64,000 bases of DNA from Gordonia insulae. GTDB lineage: Bacteria > Actinomycetota > Actinomycetes > Mycobacteriales > Mycobacteriaceae. Location of the stretch: NCBI RefSeq assembly GCF_003855095.1, contig NZ_CP033972.1, forward strand, positions 4,650,001 to 4,714,000, written 5' to 3'. The position numbers were made by a program, and so were the translations under genes. Shown piece by piece: positions 15,861-24,623 of this stretch. Below the pieces are notes generated by a model, which was not told the DNA's origin, made no database searches, and saw nothing but the letters and a program-made list of their open reading frames with translations. The stretch's first letter is position 1. The number at the start of each line of letters is the position of its first letter.

Positions 15861-16823
15861 ATGGCCACCATGATCCGGATCGCCACCATCGGTACCAGCA
15901 CGATCACCCGCTCGTTCATCGATGCGGCCGCGTCCGTGCCGGAGGTGGCGGTGACCACCGTCTTCTCCCGCGATGCGCAACGCTCGGCGGAGTTCGCGAG
16001 CGAGACCGGGGTCGCCGGATCGAGTTCCGATCTGGATCAACTTCTTGCCTCATCGGACATCGATGCCGTCTATATCGCTTCCCCCAACGGGATTCACGGT
16101 GCACAGACGCTCGAGGTCATCGAGGCCGGGAAACATGTGCTGGTCGAGAAGCCGGCGGTGCCGACCGCCGCCGAGTTCGGTCGGCTCGTCGATGCGGCGT
16201 CCGGCGCCGGGGTGATCCTGCTCGAGGCCATGCGCAATTGCTATGACCCGGCCCTGTTCGAACTCGCCGAGCTGATCCCGGATCTCGGCGTCCTTCGCCG
16301 GGCGTCGCTGGCCTATTGTCAGCGGTCGGCCCGTTACGACAAGGTCCTCGCCGGCGAGCGTGTCAACATCTTCGACCCGGCGATGGCCGGCGGAGCGTTG
16401 CTGGATCTCGGTGTGTACCCTATCGCAGCGATGGTGAGACTGTTCGGTGATCCGTCGCGCGTGTTTGCCGCGTCGGTGTCGATCCCGGGTGGTGCGGACG
16501 GGGCCGGCGTGGCGCTGGCCGTCTACGACGGTTTCGTGGTGGATCTCTCGTACTCGAAGATCACCGCATCCGATCGGGTCAACGAGATCCAGGGGGAACT
16601 CGGCACCCTCACGTTCGACCACGTCGCCGAGCCGAGATCTGCGCGATTGTCGTTGCTGGACGGCACGGTCACCGACCACGTCTTCGACGGGCCACGGAAC
16701 AACATGGTCCACGAGATCCGCCGGTTCGCGGATCTCGTGGACTCCTTGGGTGACGCCTCACCCGACCATGCGCGCACCCTTGCCACGATGCGGGTTGTCG
16801 AGTTGATTCAAGCGGTGGGCTGA
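15861..16823 (+). CDS. Gfo/Idh/MocA-family oxidoreductase
   Basis: This protein of about 320 residues has an N-terminal Rossmann fold (IRIATIGTSTITRSFIDAA), the family signature VLVEKPAVPTAAEF near residue 95, and a DLGVYPIA stretch in the C-terminal beta domain. It is an NAD(P)-dependent dehydrogenase for sugars, inositols or related diols; dihydrodiol dehydrogenases share this form. Starts at 15840, 15861 and 15870 are all possible; none has a strong ribosome-binding site, and the conserved fold begins at 15870. It ends by overlapping the convergent DUF3159 gene by 16 bp. Confidence 0.87.
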   Translation: MATMIRIATIGTSTITRSFIDAAASVPEVAVTTVFSRDAQRSAEFASETGVAGSSSDLDQLLASSDIDAVYIASPNGIHGAQTLEVIEAGKHVLVEKPAVPTAAEFGRLVDAASGAGVILLEAMRNCYDPALFELAELIPDLGVLRRASLAYCQRSARYDKVLAGERVNIFDPAMAGGALLDLGVYPIAAMVRLFGDPSRVFAASVSIPGGADGAGVALAVYDGFVVDLSYSKITASDRVNEIQGELGTLTFDHVAEPRSARLSLLDGTVTDHVFDGPRNNMVHEIRRFADLVDSLGDASPDHARTLATMRVVELIQAVG

Positions 16824-17467
16824 GCCGTGTTCTCGCCGTCATCGGCCAGTCGGCGTGTGGAGCGGCGGAACGCCCAGACGACGACCACGAGAGCCAGTGC
16901 CAGCAACGGGAATCCCATGCCGATCCGCGACACCCCGAGCCAGCCGGTCGCGTCGGCGTCGTAGAGCTGGTCCTGCACGATGAACCGGGCGGTGAACAGC
17001 ACGGTCAGTGTCAGCGTCGCGATGTCGTGGGCACGGAGCACCGGACGGTCCTGCCGCCACCGATACCTGTTGCCGTGCAGAGCGTTCCACAGCAGTCCGG
17101 TCAGGGGTCGTCGGGCGACTAGCGAGGCCCCGGTGATGACTGCTCCGGCGAGGCTCGCCCAGATGCCGATGAGGAAGTAGCCGTCGGCCGATCCGGTCGC
17201 GCCGGCCACGGCGCCCGCGGCGATCACTCCGAACACGCCACCGAGGGCGGTCATCACCGGCTCGCCACGGACGACCCGCAACACTGCGATCGCGATGGCG
17301 ACGGCGATGGCCACGCCGATCGTGATCGGCAGCGGCGCAACACTGTTGGCGATGACGAAAACAACGACGGGGATTGCCGTGTAGATCATCCCGGAGGTTC
17401 CGCCGAGTTGGTCGAGGATCAGTTGGCCGGTGTCCGGCTCGTCGTCGCGTCGTCTCTGATCGATCAT
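16808..17467 (-). CDS. DUF3159 family membrane protein
   Basis: This 219-residue integral membrane protein has about six hydrophobic segments and an N-terminal soluble DQLGG segment followed by GMIYTAIPVVVFVIANSV. The layout, including a central LLWNALHG stretch, matches the actinobacterial DUF3159 family, whose role is unknown. It overlaps the S9 peptidase gene by ATGA and is therefore probably co-transcribed with it. No catalytic motif is visible. Confidence 0.75.
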   Translation of the reverse strand: MIDQRRRDDEPDTGQLILDQLGGTSGMIYTAIPVVVFVIANSVAPLPITIGVAIAVAIAIAVLRVVRGEPVMTALGGVFGVIAAGAVAGATGSADGYFLIGIWASLAGAVITGASLVARRPLTGLLWNALHGNRYRWRQDRPVLRAHDIATLTLTVLFTARFIVQDQLYDADATGWLGVSRIGMGFPLLALALVVVVWAFRRSTRRLADDGENTAQPTA

Positions 17468-19380
17468 GCTGTCCGTCCTCCCAGATGGCGAGCGAGGAAG
17501 CGCTCGACGGTGCGGTAGAGGGTGATCTGGTTCTCGGGGTTGACGAATCCATGTCCCTCATCGTCGAAGACGAGGTAGTCGACGTCGATCCCGCGCTCCC
17601 GCAGGGCGGCGACGATGGTGTCGGATTCGGCCTGGACCACGCGGGCGTCGTTGGCGCCCTGGGCGATCATCAGGGGCCGGGTGATGTCGCCGACACGGCT
17701 GATCGGGGAGCGGGCACGCATATCCGCCGCCTGCTCCGCGACGTTCGGATCACCGACATAGCGGTACCAGTTGTTGATGATGCTCGGCCCGATGAACGCC
17801 GGTTGGGTCCGCATGAAGTTCTCGAGGTCGGAGATGCCGACGTAGTCGACGGCCGCAGCGAAGACGTCGGGGGTGAAGGCAGCCCCGACCAGTGTGGCGT
17901 AGCCGCCGTAGCTGCCGCCCATGATCGCGACCCGGTCGCGGTCGGCGTACCCCTGCCCGACCGCCCAGTCGACCGCGTCGAGCAGGTCGTCGTGCATCGC
18001 GGCGGCGAACTCGCCGACGGCCGCGTCGGTGTGCGCCTTGCCGTATCCGGTCGAGCCACGAAAATTGACCTGCAGTACCGCATATCCGCGGTTGGCGAGC
18101 ATCTGGACCAGGGGCTGGTAACCCCACGAGTCGCGGTACCACGGGCCGCCGTGGACCAGCAGCACCATCGGGAGATCTCGTGGCTCCTCCCCGACGGGCA
18201 GTGTCAGATAGGAGGGCAGGGTGAGTCCGTCACGGGCGGTGACGGTCACCGCTGTCATCGGCGCCAGCTCCTCCGGGGCCAGATGCCCGAACGGCCGGAA
18301 CAGTTCGCGACTCTCTCCGGTCGCATGGTCGTACAGCCACGTCACCCCGGGCTCACGATCGTGGGCGAAGCTGACGACCCAACGTGTTCCGCTCTCGTCG
18401 GAGGAGATCTCGCCGATGTCGCCGTCCGACAACGACTCCAACTGCTTCAGGACCGCGGCGAAGTGATCGTCGAGGGCGTGGATGACCTGCCGCTCACCGA
18501 GATAGCGTGCGCCGATCAGGCCGCCGGTGGCGCGGTCGTGGATCAGCGGTGACGACATCTGCGCCACCGCACGACGGTCGGCATCCAGCTCGAGGGTGGG
18601 ATGGTGGTCGACCTCGGTCTCGGCGCCCGTCGTCAGGTCGGCGTGGACCACGCTGGTCAGGTCGCGGTCGCGCTTGGAGCCGATCCACACGCCGGTGCCG
18701 TCGGGGGTGATGGTCGCCAGGGAGACCCCCAGCGGATGATCGTCGCCGTCGAGCGTGATGACCGTGCGCAGGTCGCCCGTCGCCGGATCACGCCGCGAGA
18801 ACTCATAGTCGCCGTCGGCGGTGATCGAGGAGCAGAACAATTCGCCGTCGCGGCCGGGAATCCAGGCCGACCCCACCCCGGGGCTTTCCGCGACCATCGT
18901 CAGTTCTCCTGAGGCGACGTCGATCTCGTACAGGTCGAACTGCGCACGGTCGCGGGCGTTCAACAGAATCGTCATGATGCCGGCCCGGCCCCTGGCCCGC
19001 TCGAGTCCGATGGCACGGGCACCCGGGTACGGGGTGAGGTCGACGGCGGCGGCGTCCGGATCGTCGAGATCGACACGGAAGACGTGCCAGTTCTCGTCGC
19101 CGCCGGAGTCCTGCAGGTAGAGCAACCAGCGCGGGTCGTCGGTCCACTGGTAGCTGAGCACGCTGCGCGTGTCGTCGGCGGTGACGCACCGGGCGTCGGC
19201 GATGACTCCGTTCTCGTCGGGGTCGAGGTCCTCGATCCACACATTGAGCCGATTACGCCACGGGGCGAGGAAGGCGATCCGCGTGCCGTCCGGGGAGATG
19301 GTCGCGCCGGTGCGGCGCGGCGGTGCGAAGAAGTCGTCGATGGTGATCAGCCGGGGCAAGGTGTTCGTGTGCTGTTCCAT
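17464..19380 (-). CDS. S9-family prolyl oligopeptidase-like serine peptidase
   Basis: This 638-residue protein has an N-terminal beta-propeller (about residues 15-380, repeated FxRxxPxxG/WIGSKRDRD-type blades) and a C-terminal alpha/beta-hydrolase domain. The triad is readable as Ser490 in GGSYGGYA, Asp578 in GANDARV and His610 in DDEGHGF. Such enzymes cut short peptides or remove N-terminal residues. No signal peptide is seen, so it is probably cytoplasmic. It leads a two-gene unit with the DUF3159 membrane protein. The word TGACAAATGTCA lies 84 bp upstream of its start and recurs upstream of the ABC operon, which may indicate shared control. Confidence 0.92.
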   Translation of the reverse strand: MEQHTNTLPRLITIDDFFAPPRRTGATISPDGTRIAFLAPWRNRLNVWIEDLDPDENGVIADARCVTADDTRSVLSYQWTDDPRWLLYLQDSGGDENWHVFRVDLDDPDAAAVDLTPYPGARAIGLERARGRAGIMTILLNARDRAQFDLYEIDVASGELTMVAESPGVGSAWIPGRDGELFCSSITADGDYEFSRRDPATGDLRTVITLDGDDHPLGVSLATITPDGTGVWIGSKRDRDLTSVVHADLTTGAETEVDHHPTLELDADRRAVAQMSSPLIHDRATGGLIGARYLGERQVIHALDDHFAAVLKQLESLSDGDIGEISSDESGTRWVVSFAHDREPGVTWLYDHATGESRELFRPFGHLAPEELAPMTAVTVTARDGLTLPSYLTLPVGEEPRDLPMVLLVHGGPWYRDSWGYQPLVQMLANRGYAVLQVNFRGSTGYGKAHTDAAVGEFAAAMHDDLLDAVDWAVGQGYADRDRVAIMGGSYGGYATLVGAAFTPDVFAAAVDYVGISDLENFMRTQPAFIGPSIINNWYRYVGDPNVAEQAADMRARSPISRVGDITRPLMIAQGANDARVVQAESDTIVAALRERGIDVDYLVFDDEGHGFVNPENQITLYRTVERFLARHLGGRTA

Positions 19381-19463
19381 GCATTCGACACTGCCCGGAC
19401 CGCGCCGCGGCCAGTAGTACGCGCAGTCATCGATCGTCGGTGACTTTCCGGGCCGGCCCGCGA

Positions 19464-19475
19464 TGACAAATGTCA
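19464..19475. promoter_or_regulatory. TGACAAATGTCA motif, copy upstream of S9 peptidase
   Basis: This 12-bp inverted repeat (TGACA-aa-TGTCA) lies between the peptidase start and the response-regulator stop. An identical 12-mer occurs at 23205-23216 at the head of the ABC/two-component operon. A NarL-type response regulator site is a reasonable inference. Confidence 0.45.
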
Positions 19476-19503
19476 GAAGCCGAGCTCAGCGGCTCGGAAC
19501 CGT

Positions 19504-20124
19504 TCAGATCCAGCCCAACTCGCGCGCCTTGCGTGCCGCCTCATAACGGTTGGACGCGTTCAGCTTCGCCATCGCCGACGACAGGTAATTGCGGGTCGTG
19601 CCCGGCGACAGGTGTGCGCGGGTCGCGATCTCGTCGACGGCGGCGCCGTCGAGGGCGTACTCCAGGACATCGGCCTCGCGCGCGGTCAGCACCGTCTCGC
19701 CCGCACTGATGGCCTCCGCCGCGAGTTCGGGGTCGACGTACCGGCTTCCACCGTGCACCGTCGAGATGACCTCGGCGAGAGTGGCTGCCGAGGCGGTCTT
19801 GGGCAGGAAGCCGCGAACGCCGGCGGCCAGGGCCCGTTTGAGGTACCCGGGGCGGCCGTGACTCGTCACGATCACGATCCCGGCGTCGGGGGTGATCTCG
19901 AGTAGCCTTGTGGCCGTGTCGATTCCGTCGATTCCGGGCATCTGCAAGTCGATCAGGGCGACTGCGGGCCCTTCGCCTGCATCGGCGCGGACACGCCACA
20001 GGTCGACGAGTTCTTCCCCCGAACCGACGTGGGCGACGACCTCGATTGATTCCTCGAGGTCCAGCATCGTCGCCATCGCCGCCCGGATGAGGGTTTCGTC
20101 GTCGGCGAGCAGCACCGGGATCAT
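19504..20124 (-). CDS. NarL/LuxR-family response regulator
   Basis: This 206-residue regulator has a receiver domain with acidic pocket Asp8/Asp9, phospho-acceptor Asp59 (LIDLQMPG) and a TSHG switch, followed by a LuxR-type helix-turn-helix (LTAREADVLEYALDG...STGTT-like LSPGTTRNYLSSAMAKL). It is the output partner of the overlapping histidine kinase gene (ATGA at 20121-20124), which fixes its start. It closes a four-gene operon of ABC ATPase, permease, kinase and regulator, the arrangement of systems that sense a membrane-active compound and induce their own exporter. Its likely DNA site is TGACAAATGTCA, present upstream of the operon; this is inference. Confidence 0.93.
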   Translation of the reverse strand: MIPVLLADDETLIRAAMATMLDLEESIEVVAHVGSGEELVDLWRVRADAGEGPAVALIDLQMPGIDGIDTATRLLEITPDAGIVIVTSHGRPGYLKRALAAGVRGFLPKTASAATLAEVISTVHGGSRYVDPELAAEAISAGETVLTAREADVLEYALDGAAVDEIATRAHLSPGTTRNYLSSAMAKLNASNRYEAARKARELGWI

Positions 20125-21296
20125 GCGTTCTCCCACTTCACCTCGAGCACGAATTCGTCGGCGGTGCAGGAGCGCTCGAGGCGTGCACCCACTTCGGCGA
20201 GCCGCTCGGCCAGACCCCGGAGGCCGGATCGTTCGTCAGCCACCGTATCCCGACTGTCAGCCGTCATCGACGATACCCCGTTGTTCCTCAACGTCATTCC
20301 GGACGAGCCCATGGTGAAGGTGGCCGACGTCGCCGACGAGTGTTTCACGATGTTCGTCGTCGCCTCACGCACCACCCAGGCGGCGACCTCGTGGAACTCG
20401 GCCGGCACCGCCGACGGATCGCCCTCGATACGGAGCTCGCATCCGGCGGCCGACAGCAGGGAGCGTGCACCGGCGACCTCGCCGTCGAGATTGATGTCGC
20501 GGTAGCCGTGGACCAGGGCACGCATCTGCTCCATCGATTCGACGGCCAGTGTCTTGATCTCCTCGACCTCGGTGCCCGCGCGGTCGGCGGCGCCGGCCCG
20601 CAGGAGTGTCGACGCCAGTTCGCTTTTCACCGCGATCGCGGAGAACCCCCGACCGACGACGTCGTGCAGGTCACGGGAGAACCGCAGACGTTCCTCGGCC
20701 ACCTGCAGTTTCGCCTCGACGACCCGTGCGCGCTCGAGGTCGTCGACGACGATGAGTGCCCAGCGGGTCAAGAGGGTGGTGCCGACGAGGAAGACGGCCA
20801 CGGCGAAGGTGATCCCGGCGACCTGCAACATTCCACGAGGACCCGCGGCGAAGGCCGCCCCGGTCGCCACGCTGATGGCGAGAGCGATCCACCAGCGGTG
20901 GCGGACGAACGGGACGATCGACAGGGCGGCGAGCATCGCGACGTAGATTCCCGCACTGCGGGCGGCGTCGACGTCGGCGGCCGCCGACATCACCCGGGCA
21001 GCGATCGCGTACGCCACCCAGACCGCCACCAGCACCGCAGCGGCTGTGGGCAGCATCCATCGTCGCGGTCGGCCGCGGCCGAGGGTGGTGAACTCCGGCT
21101 GGGCCTCGACGGCGAGCAGGGCGGCGGCCCCGGCGATCAGCACGCCGGGCGCCGCCCACGGCCGGGCGGTGGTGACGGCCAGGATGACGGCGACGCCGAG
21201 GATGGCGGACTGCAGTGTGAGACGGGTGTAGAGGCGGAACCGTTCGGGTCCGGACAGCCCATGCCACCAGCCCGTCACCGCCGTCACCGCCGTCAC
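20121..21296 (-). CDS. NarL-type (HisKA_3) sensor histidine kinase
   Basis: This protein of about 391 residues has four to six TM segments in the first 185 residues and little extracytoplasmic loop, as in intramembrane-sensing kinases. A short coiled linker leads to the HisKA_3 box FSRDLHDVVG with phospho-acceptor His211 and an ATPase domain (VVREATTNIVKHS, then SGLRGLAERL). GTG 21296 overlaps the permease stop codon (GTGA) and is preferred over longer upstream frames that would lie inside the permease gene. It phosphorylates the adjacent response regulator. Its signal may be transporter substrate or membrane stress. Confidence 0.9.
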   Translation of the reverse strand: MTAVTAVTGWWHGLSGPERFRLYTRLTLQSAILGVAVILAVTTARPWAAPGVLIAGAAALLAVEAQPEFTTLGRGRPRRWMLPTAAAVLVAVWVAYAIAARVMSAAADVDAARSAGIYVAMLAALSIVPFVRHRWWIALAISVATGAAFAAGPRGMLQVAGITFAVAVFLVGTTLLTRWALIVVDDLERARVVEAKLQVAEERLRFSRDLHDVVGRGFSAIAVKSELASTLLRAGAADRAGTEVEEIKTLAVESMEQMRALVHGYRDINLDGEVAGARSLLSAAGCELRIEGDPSAVPAEFHEVAAWVVREATTNIVKHSSATSATFTMGSSGMTLRNNGVSSMTADSRDTVADERSGLRGLAERLAEVGARLERSCTADEFVLEVKWENA

Positions 21297-22123
21297 CCGC
21301 GATCGTCCCACCGGAAGCTCGTCGAGGTGAGGGCGAAAGCCAGAACCGACCATAGGACCAGTGTGGCAACCGGCTGCGCGATCTCGCCGAAGGTGCCCGC
21401 GAAGTCGAGGGCCGCGTCGGTCGACGACGCCATCACCGCCTTGCCGGTGGTCCCCAACGAGATGAGGTCGGACACGGCGGCGAACGGTGTCCACCCGGCG
21501 ACGGTGGCGAGGCCGTCGGGGAGGATCGAGCGGATCGATCCGAGCCCGATGGTGGCGAGCACCATCACCGGCAGCGACGTGATCTGGGCCGCCTCGGCGT
21601 TCTTCGTGACGGCGCTGGTCGCCAGGGCGAGCACCGAGAACAGGATGACTCCGGCGATCAGGCCGATGGCGATCAGGATCGGGTTGACCGGTGCCGGCGC
21701 GCCGAATCCGTAGACGACTCCGGCGACGATCGTCGCACCGGCCGCGGTCAACAGGACGCCCGGCGCGGCCGGCGCCGTGAGGATCTGCCAATCGGCCGCC
21801 TCACCGGTACGCAGGCGTTTGAGCACACCTTCGCCGCGGCGCGTCGTGACCATCGACAGCACGGAGTAGTACTGCACGAACAACAAGGCGGCGTAGGCGA
21901 ACAACTCGAGCGTGGTGGCCGCGAGAGCGGTGGTGACGTCCGCGTCGCGGCGCGCGATGAAGAACGTCGCCAGGGGAATCCCGATGGGGAACACGGTGCC
22001 CATCGTCACGAGTGTCTTGTTGCGGCAGAACTGGCGGAACTCCGCGGTCGCGAGTGCGGTGAGCGGCCGACGGCGAGGGGTGTCGACGGTGGTGGGGAGG
22101 GTGCCGGGGCTGGTGGTGGTCAT
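21293..22123 (-). CDS. ABC-2 type exporter permease
   Basis: This 276-residue membrane protein starts with a soluble AEFRQFCRNKTLV segment leading into TM1 (VFPIGIPLATFFI) and has about six hydrophobic helices, the standard ABC-2 permease form (DrrB/YhhJ-like). It overlaps both the ATPase gene (ATGA at 22120-22123) and the kinase gene (GTGA), so translation is probably coupled. With the ATPase it should form a drug, lipid or antimicrobial-compound exporter. Confidence 0.88.
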   Translation of the reverse strand: MTTTSPGTLPTTVDTPRRRPLTALATAEFRQFCRNKTLVTMGTVFPIGIPLATFFIARRDADVTTALAATTLELFAYAALLFVQYYSVLSMVTTRRGEGVLKRLRTGEAADWQILTAPAAPGVLLTAAGATIVAGVVYGFGAPAPVNPILIAIGLIAGVILFSVLALATSAVTKNAEAAQITSLPVMVLATIGLGSIRSILPDGLATVAGWTPFAAVSDLISLGTTGKAVMASSTDAALDFAGTFGEIAQPVATLVLWSVLAFALTSTSFRWDDRG

Positions 22124-23145
22124 CGATGTGCTCCGATCGGGGTCGCATGTGTGGTCGGCGTCGTGGCCGGGCTGTCGGTGTGACCGGCGGAGTTCGCGTC
22201 CCCGGCGATGTCGAGGAACACAGATTCGAGTGATGCCGCCCGCGCTTCGAGGCCCTGCAGGGCGACACGGTGCTCGCGGGCCCACGTGAGGAGCGTGTCG
22301 AGGTGGGCCTGCAGGTGCTGGGTGGCGATTGTGACCCGCGCACCGGAGTCGACGACCGCGTCGGGGAACTCGGGCAACACCAGGCCGGGATGATCGAACG
22401 CGATCCTGGCCGGGTGGCCGTCGACGATCTCGCGGAGCGTCCCACGGCGGGAGATGGCGCCACGATGCATGATCGCGATGCGGTCGGCGAGCGCCTCGGC
22501 CTCGTCGAGATAGTGGGTCGTCAACACCATCGTGACGCCGTCGGCCTTGAGGTCGGACAACAGCTTCCACGTCTGGCGCCTGCTCTCCGGGTCGAGGCCG
22601 GTGGTCGGTTCGTCGAGGAAGAGCAGTCGGGGCTGCCCGAGCAGTGCGCAGGCGAGGTCGACGCGACGCTTCTCGCCACCGGACAGTGAACCCACCCGCA
22701 CATCCGCGCGATCGGACAGATCCACTTTGGCCAGCACGTCGGCGACCGTCGTCGGGCGTGAGCACGTACCGCGCCACATCTGCAGGGTCTCGGCGACGGT
22801 CAGCTCGGCCGGCAGGCCACCGGACTGCAGCATGATGCCGACCTGCGGTCGCACGAGGGCACGGTCGCGGAGGGGATCGAGGCCGAACACCTCGACGTCG
22901 CCCGCGGTCGGTGCGGTCAGGCCCTCGAGCAGGTCGAAGGTCGACGTCTTGCCGGCGCCGTTGGTGCCGAGGAGCGCGAACACCTCTCCCTCGCGGACGT
23001 CGACGTCGATGCCGCGCACCGCCTCGAACGCCGAGGCGCCCCTGCCGTAGGTGCGCCGGAGTCCTCTCGCGGAGATCACCGTCGACCGCTGTGTCGTGTG
23101 GGTTCCGAGGTCGACCTCGAACCTGGTGGCATGTCTGTTTCGCAT
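22120..23145 (-). CDS. ABC exporter ATP-binding protein (DrrA-type)
   Basis: This protein of about 341 residues has Walker [10 protein letters not shown] (60-68), a Q-loop, the signature [12 protein letters not shown], and Walker [13 protein letters not shown], with an H-loop in [10 protein letters not shown]-terminal extension of about 70 residues is typical of DrrA/CcmA-like exporters. ATG 23145 is preferred over an in-frame start at 23190. It is the first gene of the ABC/two-component operon. The motif TGACAAATGTCA lies 60 bp upstream, positioned for activation or repression of this promoter. Confidence 0.92.
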   Translation of the reverse strand: MRNRHATRFEVDLGTHTTQRSTVISARGLRRTYGRGASAFEAVRGIDVDVREGEVFALLGTNGAGKTSTFDLLEGLTAPTAGDVEVFGLDPLRDRALVRPQVGIMLQSGGLPAELTVAETLQMWRGTCSRPTTVADVLAKVDLSDRADVRVGSLSGGEKRRVDLACALLGQPRLLFLDEPTTGLDPESRRQTWKLLSDLKADGVTMVLTTHYLDEAEALADRIAIMHRGAISRRGTLREIVDGHPARIAFDHPGLVLPEFPDAVVDSGARVTIATQHLQAHLDTLLTWAREHRVALQGLEARAASLESVFLDIAGDANSAGHTDSPATTPTTHATPIGAHR

Positions 23146-23204
23146 GCACCGAGCATCGTCGGGCGGCATCGTAGGAGGGAGTGGGCGCAATCATCGATTC
23201 GTGC

Positions 23205-23216
23205 TGACAAATGTCA
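23205..23216. promoter_or_regulatory. TGACAAATGTCA motif, copy between ABC operon and msrB
   Basis: The 12-mer is identical to that at 19464-19475. It lies 60 bp upstream of the ABC ATPase start and 86 bp upstream of msrB on the other strand, so it could influence either divergent gene set. Confidence 0.45.
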
Positions 23217-23301
23217 TCGCAGAGACGGGGCGGGACCAAATCGGGCGACCCCGTTGTTGGAAGGGGTGTCGCCGCAGCCAGCGGCGCCGACAGGAGGAAA
23301 T

Positions 23302-23790
23302 GTGAGCAACGAGTACCGCAAGACCGACGAGGCCGTCCGAGGCCTCACCGACGCGCAGTACCGCGTCACCCAGAAGGACGGCACCGAGCCGGCCTTCCGC
23401 AACGAATACTGGGACAATCACGAGCCGGGCATCTATGTCGATGTCGTCTCGGGTCAGCCGCTGTTCTCCTCGACCGACAAGTACGACAGCGGGACGGGAT
23501 GGCCGAGCTTCACCCGACCGATCGACGCCGAGGCCGTGACCACCAAGTCCGACCGGACGCTGTGGATGCGCCGCACCGAGGTCCGTTCGGCCGGCGCCGA
23601 CAGCCACCTCGGCCACGTGTTCGACGACGGTCCGCGCGACGCGGGTGGGCAACGCTTCTGCATGAATTCCGCAGCGCTGCGGTTCATCCCGGCCTCGGAG
23701 CTCGAGGCGGAGGGCTACGGCGCCTACCGTGAGTTGTTCGACGCCACCGACGACCCCACCGACACCACGACCGAGAAGGATGCCTCATGA
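23302..23790 (+). CDS. msrB: Peptide methionine (R)-S-oxide reductase MsrB
   Basis: This 162-residue protein reduces methionine-R-sulfoxide in oxidised proteins. Visible family motifs are GWPSFTRPI (67-75), [11 protein letters not shown] (101-111) and [11 protein letters not shown] with catalytic Cys120. The two zinc-binding CxxC pairs of many MsrBs are absent (VVSGQP and SAGADS instead), and the usual resolving-cysteine position reads Thr (SGTGWPSF), so Cys120 is the only cysteine. Regeneration must use an outside thiol. GTG 23302 is set by AGGAGG at 23292-23297. It overlaps msrA by ATGA, giving a two-gene repair operon. Confidence 0.95.
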   Translation: MSNEYRKTDEAVRGLTDAQYRVTQKDGTEPAFRNEYWDNHEPGIYVDVVSGQPLFSSTDKYDSGTGWPSFTRPIDAEAVTTKSDRTLWMRRTEVRSAGADSHLGHVFDDGPRDAGGQRFCMNSAALRFIPASELEAEGYGAYRELFDATDDPTDTTTEKDAS

Positions 23791-24335
23791 CGACCGACAC
23801 CGGACAGATCACCCGCCGCCCCGGCACCGAGACCGCCGTCCTCGCCGGCGGATGCTTCTGGGGGATGGAAGACCTCATCCGCCGACAGCCCGGTGTGCTC
23901 GACACCCGGGTCGGTTACACGGGCGGGTCGAACGATCACGCCACGTACCGCAACCACCCTGGTCATGCCGAGGCGGTCGAGATCGTGTTCGATCCGACCG
24001 AGACGTCGTTCCGCGACATCCTGGCGTTCTTCTTCCAGATCCACGACCCGAGCACCAAGGATCGTCAGGGCAATGACGTCGGCACCAGCTATCGGTCGGC
24101 GATCTTCCCGCTGACCCCTGAGCAGGAGCAGGTCGCCCGCGACACCATCGCCGATGTCGATGCGTCGGGACTGTGGCCGGGGAAGGCGGTCACGACCATC
24201 GAGGCAGAGGCGCCTTTCTGGGAGGCCGAGCCCGAGCATCAGGATTACCTGCTCAACTTCCCGAACGGGTACACCTGTCACTTCCCGCGGGCCGGGTGGG
24301 TCCTGCCGAAGAGGCAGGACGCGGGATCTCGATGA
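23787..24335 (+). CDS. msrA: Peptide methionine (S)-S-oxide reductase MsrA
   Basis: This 182-residue protein reduces methionine-S-sulfoxide. It starts its fold with [14 protein letters not shown], placing the catalytic Cys23 in the GCFWG motif, and continues with [19 protein letters not shown] and [12 protein letters not shown], all standard MsrA segments. It follows msrB with an ATGA overlap, so both sulfoxide stereoisomers are handled by one transcript. A strong terminator hairpin lies 70 bp downstream. Confidence 0.96.
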   Translation: MTTDTGQITRRPGTETAVLAGGCFWGMEDLIRRQPGVLDTRVGYTGGSNDHATYRNHPGHAEAVEIVFDPTETSFRDILAFFFQIHDPSTKDRQGNDVGTSYRSAIFPLTPEQEQVARDTIADVDASGLWPGKAVTTIEAEAPFWEAEPEHQDYLLNFPNGYTCHFPRAGWVLPKRQDAGSR

Positions 24336-24405
24336 CCCGTCAGCGGGGCCGAAAGGTTCAGTAGGACCGAAGAATCCGTAACAAGTAGGACCCGCAGCAA
24401 GACAG

Positions 24406-24442
24406 GAGAAGCCGCCACCCGGATCACGGGTGGCGGCTTCTC
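24406..24442 (+). terminator. Strong hairpin terminator after msrBA
   Basis: A perfect 16-bp stem (GAGAAGCCGCCACCCG and its complement) encloses a 5-base loop. There is no long U-tract, as is common for actinobacterial terminators. It lies 70 bp after the msrA stop codon. Confidence 0.8.
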
Positions 24443-24595
24443 GCAGTTGGACGACGGTCCCGGACAATGCGCCTCTCGGCAAGCGGCCGCTCGAAGCGGC
24501 GAAAAGGGGTGGGGCCCGGGGCAGAGATCCCGAGACCGTCAGGCCTTACAACAGGGCACCGCGGGCATCTATTCCTGGATCGTGATCCGCACACC

Positions 24596-24609
24596 GGTCA
24601 GCGCTGACC
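24596..24609 (+). promoter_or_regulatory. 14-bp perfect palindrome at a probable leaderless promoter
   Basis: GGTCAGCGCTGACC is a perfect palindrome. TACGCT, a plausible -10, follows at 24611-24616, and a start about seven bases later coincides with ATG 24624. The palindrome would lie between -35 and -10, the position expected of a repressor site. Confidence 0.45.
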
Positions 24610-24623
24610 GCTACGCTCACCGC

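Noticed and set aside
20340..21713. Long plus-strand open frame across the histidine kinase
   Set aside because: The minus-strand frame has clear kinase motifs and overlapping junctions; the plus-strand product is Asp/Gly/His-rich and resembles no protein family.
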